In this document: positions 32,817-40,795 of the stretch, piece after piece
How positions within the stretch are numbered: the first letter of the stretch is position 1
How the letters are laid out: each line of letters begins with the position of its first letter
Assembly (NCBI GenBank): GCA_028717785.1
Contig: JAQUND010000004.1
Coordinates: 1 to 64,000 of the forward strand
From: Candidatus Nanoarchaeia archaeon
Lineage (GTDB): Archaea > Nanoarchaeota > Nanoarchaeia > SCGC-AAA011-G17 > JAFCDX01
Length of the DNA: 64,000 nt
Direction of reading: 5' to 3'
Notes under the pieces: generated by a model
What the model saw: only the letters and a program-made list of their open reading frames with translations
Database searches by the model: none
Told to the model about the DNA's origin: nothing
Position numbers and translations under genes: made by a program

Positions 32817-33536
32817 ATTTTGTTTTTTATACATTTTATAATATTTATCAACTTTTTCAACAAAATATTCTGTTTCTCCATTATGTGGAATTCTACCATT
32901 TGTAACTGCTCCTTCTCCAGCATTATAAGCTGCAGCAACTAATTTAGGATTTCCATTATATTTTATTGATAAATCTTTTAAGTGTCTTACTCCAATATCA
33001 ATATTTACATTAGGATCAAATAAATCATTTCTATTTATATTTCTATTATATAATTTAGCAGTTGAAGGTTTTAATTGCATAACACCTACACATCCTGCTT
33101 CAGAAACAGCTCTAGAATTAAAAGTAGATTCAGCATGAGCTATAGCTAAAACATAATTATAATCTATTCTATGTTCTCTTGATTCTCTAAGGATTATTTG
33201 TTTAATTTGTTTAGTTTGATAATTATCTTGTTTTTTTGGTTTTTGTTGATTTTGTCTTTGATGGGCTTGTCTTTGTGGGCTTTGTCTTGGTGTATATCTT
33301 ACTGGTTCTCTTACTTTGTTTTCTAAATTATTTTTATTTGAATAAGTAATACAATCAGGATTAATAGCAACAGGTGGTGCCTTAGGATCTGTAATAATAA
33401 CATTAACAGGACAATTTGGTTTGTAATTTGTTTTTTCTTGAGAATATCTAGGATATAATGAATATATACCAATTAAAGCTGCAAGTCCAGCAGTATAAAT
33501 AAAATTTTTGAATTTCATCTTTTTTTGATTAATCAA
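32811..33536 (-). CDS. Lytic transglycosylase (SLT domain), membrane-anchored
   Basis: A 241-aa protein with an N-terminal membrane anchor (FIYTAGLAALIGIYSLYP), a Gln/Arg/Pro-rich linker (about residues 75-105), and a C-terminal goose-lysozyme-like SLT domain. The catalytic Glu lies in AIAHAESTFNSRAVSEAGC, followed by GVMQLKPSTA, DPNVNIDIGVRHL and AAYNAGEGAV, all SLT motifs. In bacteria these enzymes cut murein glycan. An archaeon lacks murein, so the substrate may belong to a bacterial partner, or the enzyme may act on another glycan. The fold assignment is secure; the role is open. Confidence 0.92.
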   Translation of the reverse strand: MINQKKMKFKNFIYTAGLAALIGIYSLYPRYSQEKTNYKPNCPVNVIITDPKAPPVAINPDCITYSNKNNLENKVREPVRYTPRQSPQRQAHQRQNQQKPKKQDNYQTKQIKQIILRESREHRIDYNYVLAIAHAESTFNSRAVSEAGCVGVMQLKPSTAKLYNRNINRNDLFDPNVNIDIGVRHLKDLSIKYNGNPKLVAAAYNAGEGAVTNGRIPHNGETEYFVEKVDKYYKMYKKQNL

Positions 33537-33639
33537 TTATATATAAATGTTTTGTTTGTTATCACTCTAGAAGAGATACTTTTTATATAAACTAAATCTA
33601 AGATAAATTTATATACTAAATTAAAATTATTAGATCTAA

Positions 33640-33803
33640 GGGGGCGTTGTATAACCTGGCTATTATTGCCGGCTCCAGTTATGGAGCGATGAACCTTAAA
33701 TGGTAATGATCTTAGGTAATGGTATTCGCTTCTCAAGAAGATACCGGCCGATTGGGGTTCAAATTAATCCATTAAAAAGATTATGACAATCCCCACGTCC
33801 CCA
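33640..33803 (+). tRNA. tRNA-Trp (anticodon CCA) with two introns
   Basis: Acceptor strands GGGGGCG and CGTCCCC pair, with A73 following. Anticodon stem GCCGG/CCGGC encloses C-T-CCA-G. Intron 1 (33679-33742, 64 nt) interrupts after position 37, with internal helix GGAGCG/CGCTTC and a relaxed bulge-helix-bulge. Intron 2 (33764-33789, 26 nt) splits the T loop at 59/60: T stem TGGGG/CCCCA, 3-nt bulges AAT and AAT, inner helix TAATC/GATTA; splicing restores TTCAAAT. Archaeal tRNA-Trp introns often carry a box C/D guide; here a GATGA is present but no clear CTGA. Confidence 0.88.
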
Positions 33804-33844
33804 CTTTTTATCTATTATTTGTGTTGTTACTTGGTTATAGTTAC

Positions 33845-33865
33845 AAATAGAAAGGTTTATAAATA
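33845..33865 (+). promoter_or_regulatory. Promoter of the 33889 gene
   Basis: AAATAGAAAGG followed by TTTATAAA (33856-33863) lies about 33 bases before the ATG, matching the common promoter motif. Confidence 0.72.
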
Positions 33866-33888
33866 AGTTGTTATAACTAAGTAGTAAA

Positions 33889-34749
33889 ATGATATTTTCA
33901 AGAAAGTGGTTTAGGGAATATGTAGATAAGGATAGAGTTACACCCTTTAATTTAATTGGTGCTTTTGTTAAAGAAAGAATTGCAGATATTTTATGGGGTA
34001 CTGCTTTTATTGTAGCTTTTTCTGCTATTAGTAATAAATATTACCAAAGATATAATAGTGAAATGAATCAAATTCAAAATCAAATAAACCAATATACTGT
34101 TTCAATTACGAATTCTAAGAATAAAGGAACTATAAGTGAACAAGATGCACAAAGAACTATAGATCAATTAAATAGAAAAAAACAAGAAATAAGTCCTGGA
34201 AGAGAAATTATTAATGGTATTTATTCTTTAGAACCTGGAAAAATAATGGCAGGAATAAAAGGTGTTATAAAAATGAATAGAGATCCAAATATAGCAAATG
34301 AACAATTAAATAATGTTGCTGTAGAATATAATGATACAATTAAAAAAAATAATAAATTTAGATCTTATTTAGAAGCAAGTTTAGATAATTATGGATCAAG
34401 TTGTTCTAGTCAAGCATTACAAAATTATCAAGTAGCATTAGCACAATTTAAACAATCAGGATTAGATTCAAATCAATATCAAACTAAATTTTTAACTTTA
34501 GAAAATGTATGTAAAGAAAGGGCTTATTTTGCTGATATTGAATCTAAAGTTTTAAAGAAAACTAAAGAATTAGAATATCAGGGAATTACTAAAGAGGCAA
34601 TTGCTGTTGAAATAGGTTATTATTTTAGTGATTTAACTGAAGGTAGTTCAACACAGCATAGAAATACTCTTAAAGAAAAAACTCCAATTCTTAGTCAAAA
34701 GGTTTCTAAAACATTAAATTATCATGTACAATTGGAGGATTATTTGTAA
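33889..34749 (+). CDS. Membrane-anchored coiled-coil protein, 286 aa
   Basis: An N-terminal hydrophobic stretch (ADILWGTAFIVAFSAIS, residues about 31-48) is followed by a long helical region with heptad-like pattern (QNQINQYTVSITNSKN ... QLNRKKQEIS) and a Gln/Asn/Ser-rich middle. Three cysteines lie in the last 120 residues. No family is recognised. It begins a run of same-strand surface genes, each with its own TATA element. Confidence 0.65.
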   Translation: MIFSRKWFREYVDKDRVTPFNLIGAFVKERIADILWGTAFIVAFSAISNKYYQRYNSEMNQIQNQINQYTVSITNSKNKGTISEQDAQRTIDQLNRKKQEISPGREIINGIYSLEPGKIMAGIKGVIKMNRDPNIANEQLNNVAVEYNDTIKKNNKFRSYLEASLDNYGSSCSSQALQNYQVALAQFKQSGLDSNQYQTKFLTLENVCKERAYFADIESKVLKKTKELEYQGITKEAIAVEIGYYFSDLTEGSSTQHRNTLKEKTPILSQKVSKTLNYHVQLEDYL

Positions 34750-34828
34750 CTACTGGTAAGAAACAATAAACCGAAAGGTTTATAAAGCTGTGATTACTTA
34801 AAAGTAGTATTATAAGAGGTTAAAAAAT

Positions 34829-36607
34829 ATGACATTAAACTCAATAAAACAAAAAATTCTGCCTTGTGCATTAAGTTTAGCTATTTTAGGCTCTACATTT
34901 ATGCCTTTTAATAATATTAAAGCATATGCGCAAAATACTCCAAAAACACAAATAGAACAAGTACAAACTGTAAATAATAATATTTATTTTAGAGCACCTG
35001 GAAATAGAACAATAAATGGTGGAACATATAATTATAAAAATATAGATGAAACTTATCCAGATCCAGAAATTAAAGGAAAAATACATTTTAACGAAGAAAA
35101 TTCAATCCTTGGTCCTATCACTTACTCTGATAATCAAGTTGGTTTTGGTGTAGGAAAAGCACCTATAACTTATGCGCAAAATAATGGATGCAGTCTTGGT
35201 TCAGTTTTATTAGAATACGAAGATATTAATAATGATTCTAAAAAAGAATTAAAAAGTTTTAGTACTGGTTCATTAAATGGCAATCGTACTTTAATCAATG
35301 TTCCAGAACAAGTTAATCCAAATAATGATTTGTTTGCAGGTGTTTATTGTACTTATTTAAATCAAGATAATACTCCAAATTATACAGAAGTTTTAGCTTC
35401 TTATCCTGTTAATGAATCAACAATTAGTTATGGAACTATTCCTAATAATATACCACAAGATAATACTCCAAGACAAAATTCAATTCCAAGAAATGTAAAA
35501 CCAAAAACTCAAGTGCCTAGAGTTACACAACCAATAGTTGTACAACCATCAACTAATTCAAATACTAATAATGAATATCATTTAAGAACTAGTTGTGGAG
35601 AAGTTTTAGCAATGCTTGGAAAATCTCCTGCAAAATTTGGTCAAGTTACTTTAGATAATCCAAAAGAATGTAATGTTTATTTAGATGAAAATAATAATAC
35701 AATTAATACATATCATATAGAACCAAGACAAAATGAAGGTAATGTATTAAACGCTTTAACTGTAGATAAAAAAACTATAAAATTAGATTTTAAAGCAGAT
35801 GGTACTTATAGTGTTGTTGTAGGAACTACTAATTATCCTAATGAAAAAGATATTTTACAATTTAATGTTAATAAAACAGTTAGTTTACCTGTAACACAAG
35901 GTACACAAAATGAACAAACTAATGTAAATCCAAATTTAATTAGTTGGTCAGATTTATATCCTGGAACTGATGGACTTAATGTAAAAGTTAGAGTTAAACC
36001 ATTTTTAAGACCGAGAGTAAATGCAACTGAAAATTCAGTTTACAAAGGACAAGTTAGTCTTAATGATATTTTAAAACAAACAGGAAATACAAGGGTTCCT
36101 TATATAACTGTACATCAAGGTAATAATTTAGAATTTATAGTTCAAGATTCAGATAATTTAACTTACGAACCAAAATTATTCCAAATAAAAAATATTGGAA
36201 AAGAAGGATTAAGTGTAGAAGAAGTTAAACTAAAAAAAGTTCTTGGAAGTACTTATAAAATAGATGAAAAAGGTTCTAATGAATCTGTAGATAATAAAAA
36301 AGTAGTATTTCCATATAATTTTAGACGTGTAGGATCTTATACTGAATTAGCAGGTAATGAATACTTATTAGTTTTAACTGGTTATGATGAAAATCATAAA
36401 AAGAAAGATTTAGATAGAATAATTATAGAAGTTAATAATAACCCTTATAGGGAACAATTAAAGGGATTTTTAGTTGGAGCAGGTCTTGGTTATGGACTTG
36501 GTGCAGTTGATGCAGTTAATGGTGGTGGATTATTTACAATAGGTCCAGAAAGTACTACAGATGTTATACTTGGTGGAACTAAAACTGGAGGCAATATTCC
36601 ACAATGA
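34829..36607 (+). CDS. Secreted/surface protein, 592 aa
   Basis: The N-terminus has a signal peptide (residues about 10-35, LPCALSLAILGSTFMPF, then AYAQN as a likely cleavage region). The rest is rich in Asn, Thr and Gln, with a Pro/Gln-rich linker near 210-255. An early segment (IYFRAPGNRTI ... KGKIHFNEENSILG) resembles a segment of the 1136-aa protein at 56598 (YAIRSPGIYGY ... EGKVHFAEEKGL), so the two may be distant paralogs. A hydrophobic Gly-rich stretch near the end (GFLVGAGLGYGLGAVDA) may anchor it. Promoter TTTATAAA lies at 34779-34786. The stop overlaps the next gene (ATGA). Confidence 0.75.
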   Translation: MTLNSIKQKILPCALSLAILGSTFMPFNNIKAYAQNTPKTQIEQVQTVNNNIYFRAPGNRTINGGTYNYKNIDETYPDPEIKGKIHFNEENSILGPITYSDNQVGFGVGKAPITYAQNNGCSLGSVLLEYEDINNDSKKELKSFSTGSLNGNRTLINVPEQVNPNNDLFAGVYCTYLNQDNTPNYTEVLASYPVNESTISYGTIPNNIPQDNTPRQNSIPRNVKPKTQVPRVTQPIVVQPSTNSNTNNEYHLRTSCGEVLAMLGKSPAKFGQVTLDNPKECNVYLDENNNTINTYHIEPRQNEGNVLNALTVDKKTIKLDFKADGTYSVVVGTTNYPNEKDILQFNVNKTVSLPVTQGTQNEQTNVNPNLISWSDLYPGTDGLNVKVRVKPFLRPRVNATENSVYKGQVSLNDILKQTGNTRVPYITVHQGNNLEFIVQDSDNLTYEPKLFQIKNIGKEGLSVEEVKLKKVLGSTYKIDEKGSNESVDNKKVVFPYNFRRVGSYTELAGNEYLLVLTGYDENHKKKDLDRIIIEVNNNPYREQLKGFLVGAGLGYGLGAVDAVNGGGLFTIGPESTTDVILGGTKTGGNIPQ

Positions 36608-38616
36608 AACTTTTTACTAAATTAATTTTTATGTTTTTATTAGTTTTATCTAGTGTATTTGCTGCAGGTTTTACAGATACGGTTAAAATGGATCAAAATA
36701 ATTTTGATGTTCAATTTTATAATTGTGGTTCTGATACAAGTTGTTTAAATCCAACTTTAGTAAAAGAAGCTCATGTTGATACAAATAAATATAGTTTTAA
36801 TTATAATACAAATGATTATTATGCTGAATATATTTTTAAGGAAGGTTATTTACCAAAAGGATTTATTGTTCATAAATTCAATGGAATAACTAGTTATACT
36901 TTTGATAAAAAATTAAATGGGGAAGCTCCAATTTTAGCTTTATCATTATCAGATTATAATCCTGTTCAAGGAGATAATGTTAGTGTTAGTGTAAGAGTTG
37001 GAAGTGCATTAAGTCAAGCTAATGCAGGAACTCCTGATTATAGACCTACTAATTATATAGATTATTTTAATTCAAATATAGAAGTTGTATTAGAATTAGT
37101 TCAAAATAATACAGTAATACAAAGATTTGTTCAAGAAACAAGTATATTTATGCAAGATTCTAATGAATTAAATTTTAATATTAATACAGATGGTTTATCT
37201 GGAAGTTATGCTATTAGAATAAAAACTAATATAACTGATGATATGTTTGATCAAAATACTTTAGTTCAAGATCAAGAATATGCAAATTTATTTGTTGTAA
37301 CTAGTGATGATTTAGAAACTCCAGTAGCAAATGCTGGTTCTGATAGAACAGTTTGTATAAATCAAAATGTTTTATTTGATGGATCTAATTCATATGATAA
37401 TGATGGAAATATTATATTTTATTCATGGCACTTTGGAGATGGAACTGGTTCAAATGATGAAATAGTAAATCATGCATTTTCAAGTGTTGGTGTATATAAT
37501 GTAATATTTACTGTAATAGATAATGATAATTTAATGGATCAGGATAATTTAGTAGTAACAGTAAATAATTGTACTGTTTTGAATCAAAATCCAGTAGCAA
37601 ATGCAGGTTCTGATAAAACAGCTAATATAAATCAAAATTTAGTATTTGATGGATCTAATTCATATGATTCTGATGGAAGTATCGTTAGTTATCAATGGAA
37701 TTTTGGAGATAATACTAGTATTTCAGGTTCAATTGCAAATCATGCTTATATTCAATTAGGAACTTATAATGTAGTATTAACAGTTACAGATAATAATGGA
37801 GCTATTGATACAGACAATTTAGTTGTAAATATAGTAAATAATACAGTTATTTTACCATTAACATTAGATATACATGCAGATCCAGAAGAAGGTAATTTAC
37901 CATTAGAAGTAACTTTTAATTCAACAGTTAGTGGAAATAATCCATTTAATTATTATTGGAATTTTGATGATGGAAGTCATTCACATCAAGCAAATCCGGT
38001 TCATACATTTACACAAAAAGGAATTTATCATGTAACTTTGAATGTTACAGATTATTATAATAATACAATTAGTGATAGTATTAGAATAGATGTAACTAAT
38101 AGTACAAATAGTAATGGAACTGACAATAATTATGGTTCAAATGGTGGAGATAGACATAGATTAACTATTGGAAATGTTTTACTTGATAAAGAAGAATATT
38201 TACCTGGAGATATTATGGATATCAGTTCTGAAGTGATTAATAATGGTAATTATAGAGAAAATTATGTAACATTTAATGCTTTAATAGAAGAATTAGGAAT
38301 ATCAAGTACACCTGTAACTATTACTCTTTCAAAAGGTACTACTAATTGGGAACATTTAAATTTAGTTTTACCTGAAGACATACAACCTGGATTATACAGT
38401 ATTAAATTAACTTTAGGAAATAATTACTTTACAGATACAGTTTATAAAGTAGTTACAGTAAAAGCAAAAGATAATTTAAAAGTTTTACTTACAGAAGATG
38501 ATAAAAATAATTTTGATTATTTAGTTATAGTTGAAATTGTATTTATTTCACTATTAATTTTATTAGCGATAGTAGGAATTTTATTATTAGTTAGGGAAAT
38601 CAAACGAATTAAGTAA
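36604..38616 (+). CDS. PKD-domain surface protein, 670 aa
   Basis: It has a signal peptide (LIFMFLLVLSSVFAAGF), an N-terminal domain of about 220 residues, two adjacent PKD domains (PVANAGSDRTVCIN ... WHFGDGTG; PVANAGSDKTANIN ... WNFGDNTS), a third PKD (YYWNFDDGSHSHQANPVHTF), a CARDB-like domain (DKEEYLPGDIMDISSEVINN), and a C-terminal transmembrane helix near 645-665 with a short basic tail. This is a type I cell-surface adhesin-like layout. Many N-x-S/T sites suggest glycosylation. It is translationally coupled to the previous gene by an ATGA overlap. Confidence 0.87.
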   Translation: MKLFTKLIFMFLLVLSSVFAAGFTDTVKMDQNNFDVQFYNCGSDTSCLNPTLVKEAHVDTNKYSFNYNTNDYYAEYIFKEGYLPKGFIVHKFNGITSYTFDKKLNGEAPILALSLSDYNPVQGDNVSVSVRVGSALSQANAGTPDYRPTNYIDYFNSNIEVVLELVQNNTVIQRFVQETSIFMQDSNELNFNINTDGLSGSYAIRIKTNITDDMFDQNTLVQDQEYANLFVVTSDDLETPVANAGSDRTVCINQNVLFDGSNSYDNDGNIIFYSWHFGDGTGSNDEIVNHAFSSVGVYNVIFTVIDNDNLMDQDNLVVTVNNCTVLNQNPVANAGSDKTANINQNLVFDGSNSYDSDGSIVSYQWNFGDNTSISGSIANHAYIQLGTYNVVLTVTDNNGAIDTDNLVVNIVNNTVILPLTLDIHADPEEGNLPLEVTFNSTVSGNNPFNYYWNFDDGSHSHQANPVHTFTQKGIYHVTLNVTDYYNNTISDSIRIDVTNSTNSNGTDNNYGSNGGDRHRLTIGNVLLDKEEYLPGDIMDISSEVINNGNYRENYVTFNALIEELGISSTPVTITLSKGTTNWEHLNLVLPEDIQPGLYSIKLTLGNNYFTDTVYKVVTVKAKDNLKVLLTEDDKNNFDYLVIVEIVFISLLILLAIVGILLLVREIKRIK

Positions 38617-38640
38617 AATTAAGCTCATTTAGTCACTACC

Positions 38641-38656
38641 GTAAAGTTTAAATATA
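38641..38656 (+). promoter_or_regulatory. Promoter of the probable S-layer gene
   Basis: GTAAAG followed by TTTAAATA (38647-38654) lies about 50 bases before the ATG. GGGGGGTTAG at 38687-38696 sits seven bases before the start, so unlike most genes here this one has an untranslated leader with a purine-rich ribosome-binding site, as expected for a highly expressed gene. Confidence 0.65.
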
Positions 38657-38702
38657 GGTAGTAACTATAAAATGATTACATATTATGGGGGGTTAGTTTA
38701 AT

Positions 38703-40007
38703 ATGAAAAATATAACAAAAATGTTTAGCATTTTTATAATGCTTGTATTCAGTATAGTAGTTTTTGCTAATGCAGCAAACGCATTGACTATACAAGAAGT
38801 AAAAGTAAATGATGTAGAACTAGCATCAGATTCTCAAGTAGTTCATGCCGACAGAGGCGACAATTTAGATGTTTCCGTTCAATTAAAAGGCGGCTCTAGT
38901 GATGAAAATAGTATAAGAGTTAAAGCATGGATTGGTGGTTACAAATACGATCAAGTTGAAGATGTAACTAGTCAATTTAAAGTTTTAGCAGATACAACTT
39001 ATGCAAAGAATTTGGAATTACAACTTCCAGATGATATGGATTCAACACAAGATTATACATTACATGTAGAAGCTTATGGTCCTACTGGTGATGCAGTTGA
39101 ATATACTCCATTAGTATTTACACTAAGAGTTACACCTGTTCAAGATTTGTTAGATGTACAAGATGTAATGTTTAACCCTGGACTAACTGTTCAAGCTGGA
39201 AACCCATTATATGCTAATGTAAGAGTAGAAAACATGGGAGATAATAATCAAAAAGATATTAGAGTATCTTTAAGTATCCCAGCATTAGGTATATCTACAA
39301 GAAATTACATTGATGAATTAGTATCAAAAGATATTTGTGATACAACTGAATGTGATAGTGATAAAGTTACATCAGCTAACTCAAATGATTTGATGATAAA
39401 AATTCCAGAAAATACAAAAGCAGGAACATATGATTTAGTAGTAAATGTTGATTATGATAGATTACATGAATCTACACAAAAAACATATTTGTTAACTGTT
39501 GAAAATAATCAAGTAGTTTCTGAAGATAATGCAGATGTTAGCAGAATAATTAATGTTGACACACAAACTAAAGAAGTTGATCAAGGTAAAGGTATAATCT
39601 ATAGATTAACACTTGCAAACCTTGGTAGTAAAACTGAAACATACAATGTTGAAGTTAATGGTGTAGAATCTTGGGGAACTTCAAGAGTTGACCCAGCTTA
39701 TGTAACACTAGCTTCTGATAGTACTGGTGAAACATTCGTTTACGTATCAGCAAACGAAGATGCAGCTGCTGGTTTACACATATTTAATGTAAAAGTTAAA
39801 TCTGGAGACACAGTTGTTAAAGAATTCAATTTAAACGCAGATGTTAAAGAAGTTGCAAAAAATAACTTTAGCTTAACATCCATGTTATGGATTGTATTCG
39901 GATTATTAGTAATAGTAGTTCTTGTATTAGGCGCAATCTTACTTGTGAAAAGATCCAAGAAAGAAGATGCAGAAGAACCTAATGCAGAAGCTCAAACTTA
40001 TTACTAA
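38703..40007 (+). CDS. Probable S-layer / major surface protein, 434 aa
   Basis: It has a signal peptide (residues 1-27, SIFIMLVFSIVVFANAANA), several immunoglobulin-like beta domains (VQAGNPLYANVRVENMGDN is CARDB-like; YRLTLANLGSKTETYNVEVN is NEW3-like), a C-terminal transmembrane helix (MLWIVFGLLVIVVLVLGAIL) and an acidic cytoplasmic tail. Codons are visibly different from neighbours: more GAC, TTC, AAC and CTA/GGC, a bias typical of very highly expressed genes. With its leader and strong ribosome-binding site this suggests the major cell-wall protein. DPANN genomes often have such short S-layer candidates. Confidence 0.72.
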   Translation: MKNITKMFSIFIMLVFSIVVFANAANALTIQEVKVNDVELASDSQVVHADRGDNLDVSVQLKGGSSDENSIRVKAWIGGYKYDQVEDVTSQFKVLADTTYAKNLELQLPDDMDSTQDYTLHVEAYGPTGDAVEYTPLVFTLRVTPVQDLLDVQDVMFNPGLTVQAGNPLYANVRVENMGDNNQKDIRVSLSIPALGISTRNYIDELVSKDICDTTECDSDKVTSANSNDLMIKIPENTKAGTYDLVVNVDYDRLHESTQKTYLLTVENNQVVSEDNADVSRIINVDTQTKEVDQGKGIIYRLTLANLGSKTETYNVEVNGVESWGTSRVDPAYVTLASDSTGETFVYVSANEDAAAGLHIFNVKVKSGDTVVKEFNLNADVKEVAKNNFSLTSMLWIVFGLLVIVVLVLGAILLVKRSKKEDAEEPNAEAQTYY

Positions 40008-40058
40008 TTTTTTTTATTTTTTATTTATATTTTTAATATTAAATAGTGGGAGAATAAA

Positions 40059-40691
40059 ATGAAAACATTAACAAAATTAAAATTAGGAATTGCAGGATTA
40101 GGATTAGTTGGTTTATTAGGATTAAATGATTGTATATCAAAAGAACAACCAGTTGAAACTCCAACTTTAACTTATGTTCAAAATTCAAAATGTAAGTATG
40201 GTAGAGATTTAACAAGAAAAATTAATGAAGCAATTGAATTACAAAAATTATTACCCCTTTCCAATTCCCAAGTAACATTAAATTTTGATGGAAAGTTCAT
40301 AAAAGTAGATTTTCTTAATATTCATGATGATACATATTTAGAGTTTAGAGAACATTGTACTGGTGAATTTAATGATGATTATATTACAGCTACTAGTCTT
40401 CAATTCCGTCCATATACAATAAAATATACTTTTAAAAATAAAAATGAAAATATTGGAGTACAATTAATTCCAGATAAATGTATTTTAAAAGATACATCTA
40501 AGGTTTTTTTGAATTTTAAAGAAAATGAATCTTTAGAAGATCAAATGTTTGTGGAAAATTTAAGTTTTGAAACTAGCCAAGAATTATACAATTTTCACTT
40601 AAAAGTATTGAATGCTTTAATTAGATACGAACAAGAAAAAATATTAAAAGAAGATGAAGTAAAAGTAAAAAAAGCTTTTAGTGCAGAATAA
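40059..40691 (+). CDS. Putative lipoprotein, 210 aa
   Basis: The N-terminus KLKLGIAGLGLVGLLGLNDC has a basic start, hydrophobic core and a cysteine in a lipobox-like position (GLND-C, Cys about 25). The mature region contains three further cysteines (SKCKYG, HCTGEF, DKCILK) and no recognised domain. It lies 51 bases after the S-layer stop and may be co-transcribed with it; GTGGGAG before the ATG is a possible ribosome-binding site. Confidence 0.7.
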   Translation: MKTLTKLKLGIAGLGLVGLLGLNDCISKEQPVETPTLTYVQNSKCKYGRDLTRKINEAIELQKLLPLSNSQVTLNFDGKFIKVDFLNIHDDTYLEFREHCTGEFNDDYITATSLQFRPYTIKYTFKNKNENIGVQLIPDKCILKDTSKVFLNFKENESLEDQMFVENLSFETSQELYNFHLKVLNALIRYEQEKILKEDEVKVKKAFSAE

Positions 40692-40795
40692 TTCTATTTT
40701 CTTTTTTTAATTTCTATTTTCCAATATATAGTTTTCTATTAAAAAATATTTATAAAGAGTGTTCTGTCTTTTTAATTGTAAATTAAAGAGATAAA

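Noticed and set aside
33533..33736. Minus-strand frame across tRNA-Trp
   Set aside because: It overlaps the tRNA and its introns and has no homology.
33679..33742. Box C/D guide RNA in the tRNA-Trp intron
   Set aside because: GATGA resembles box C, but there is no CTGA box D at a suitable place, so I do not call it.
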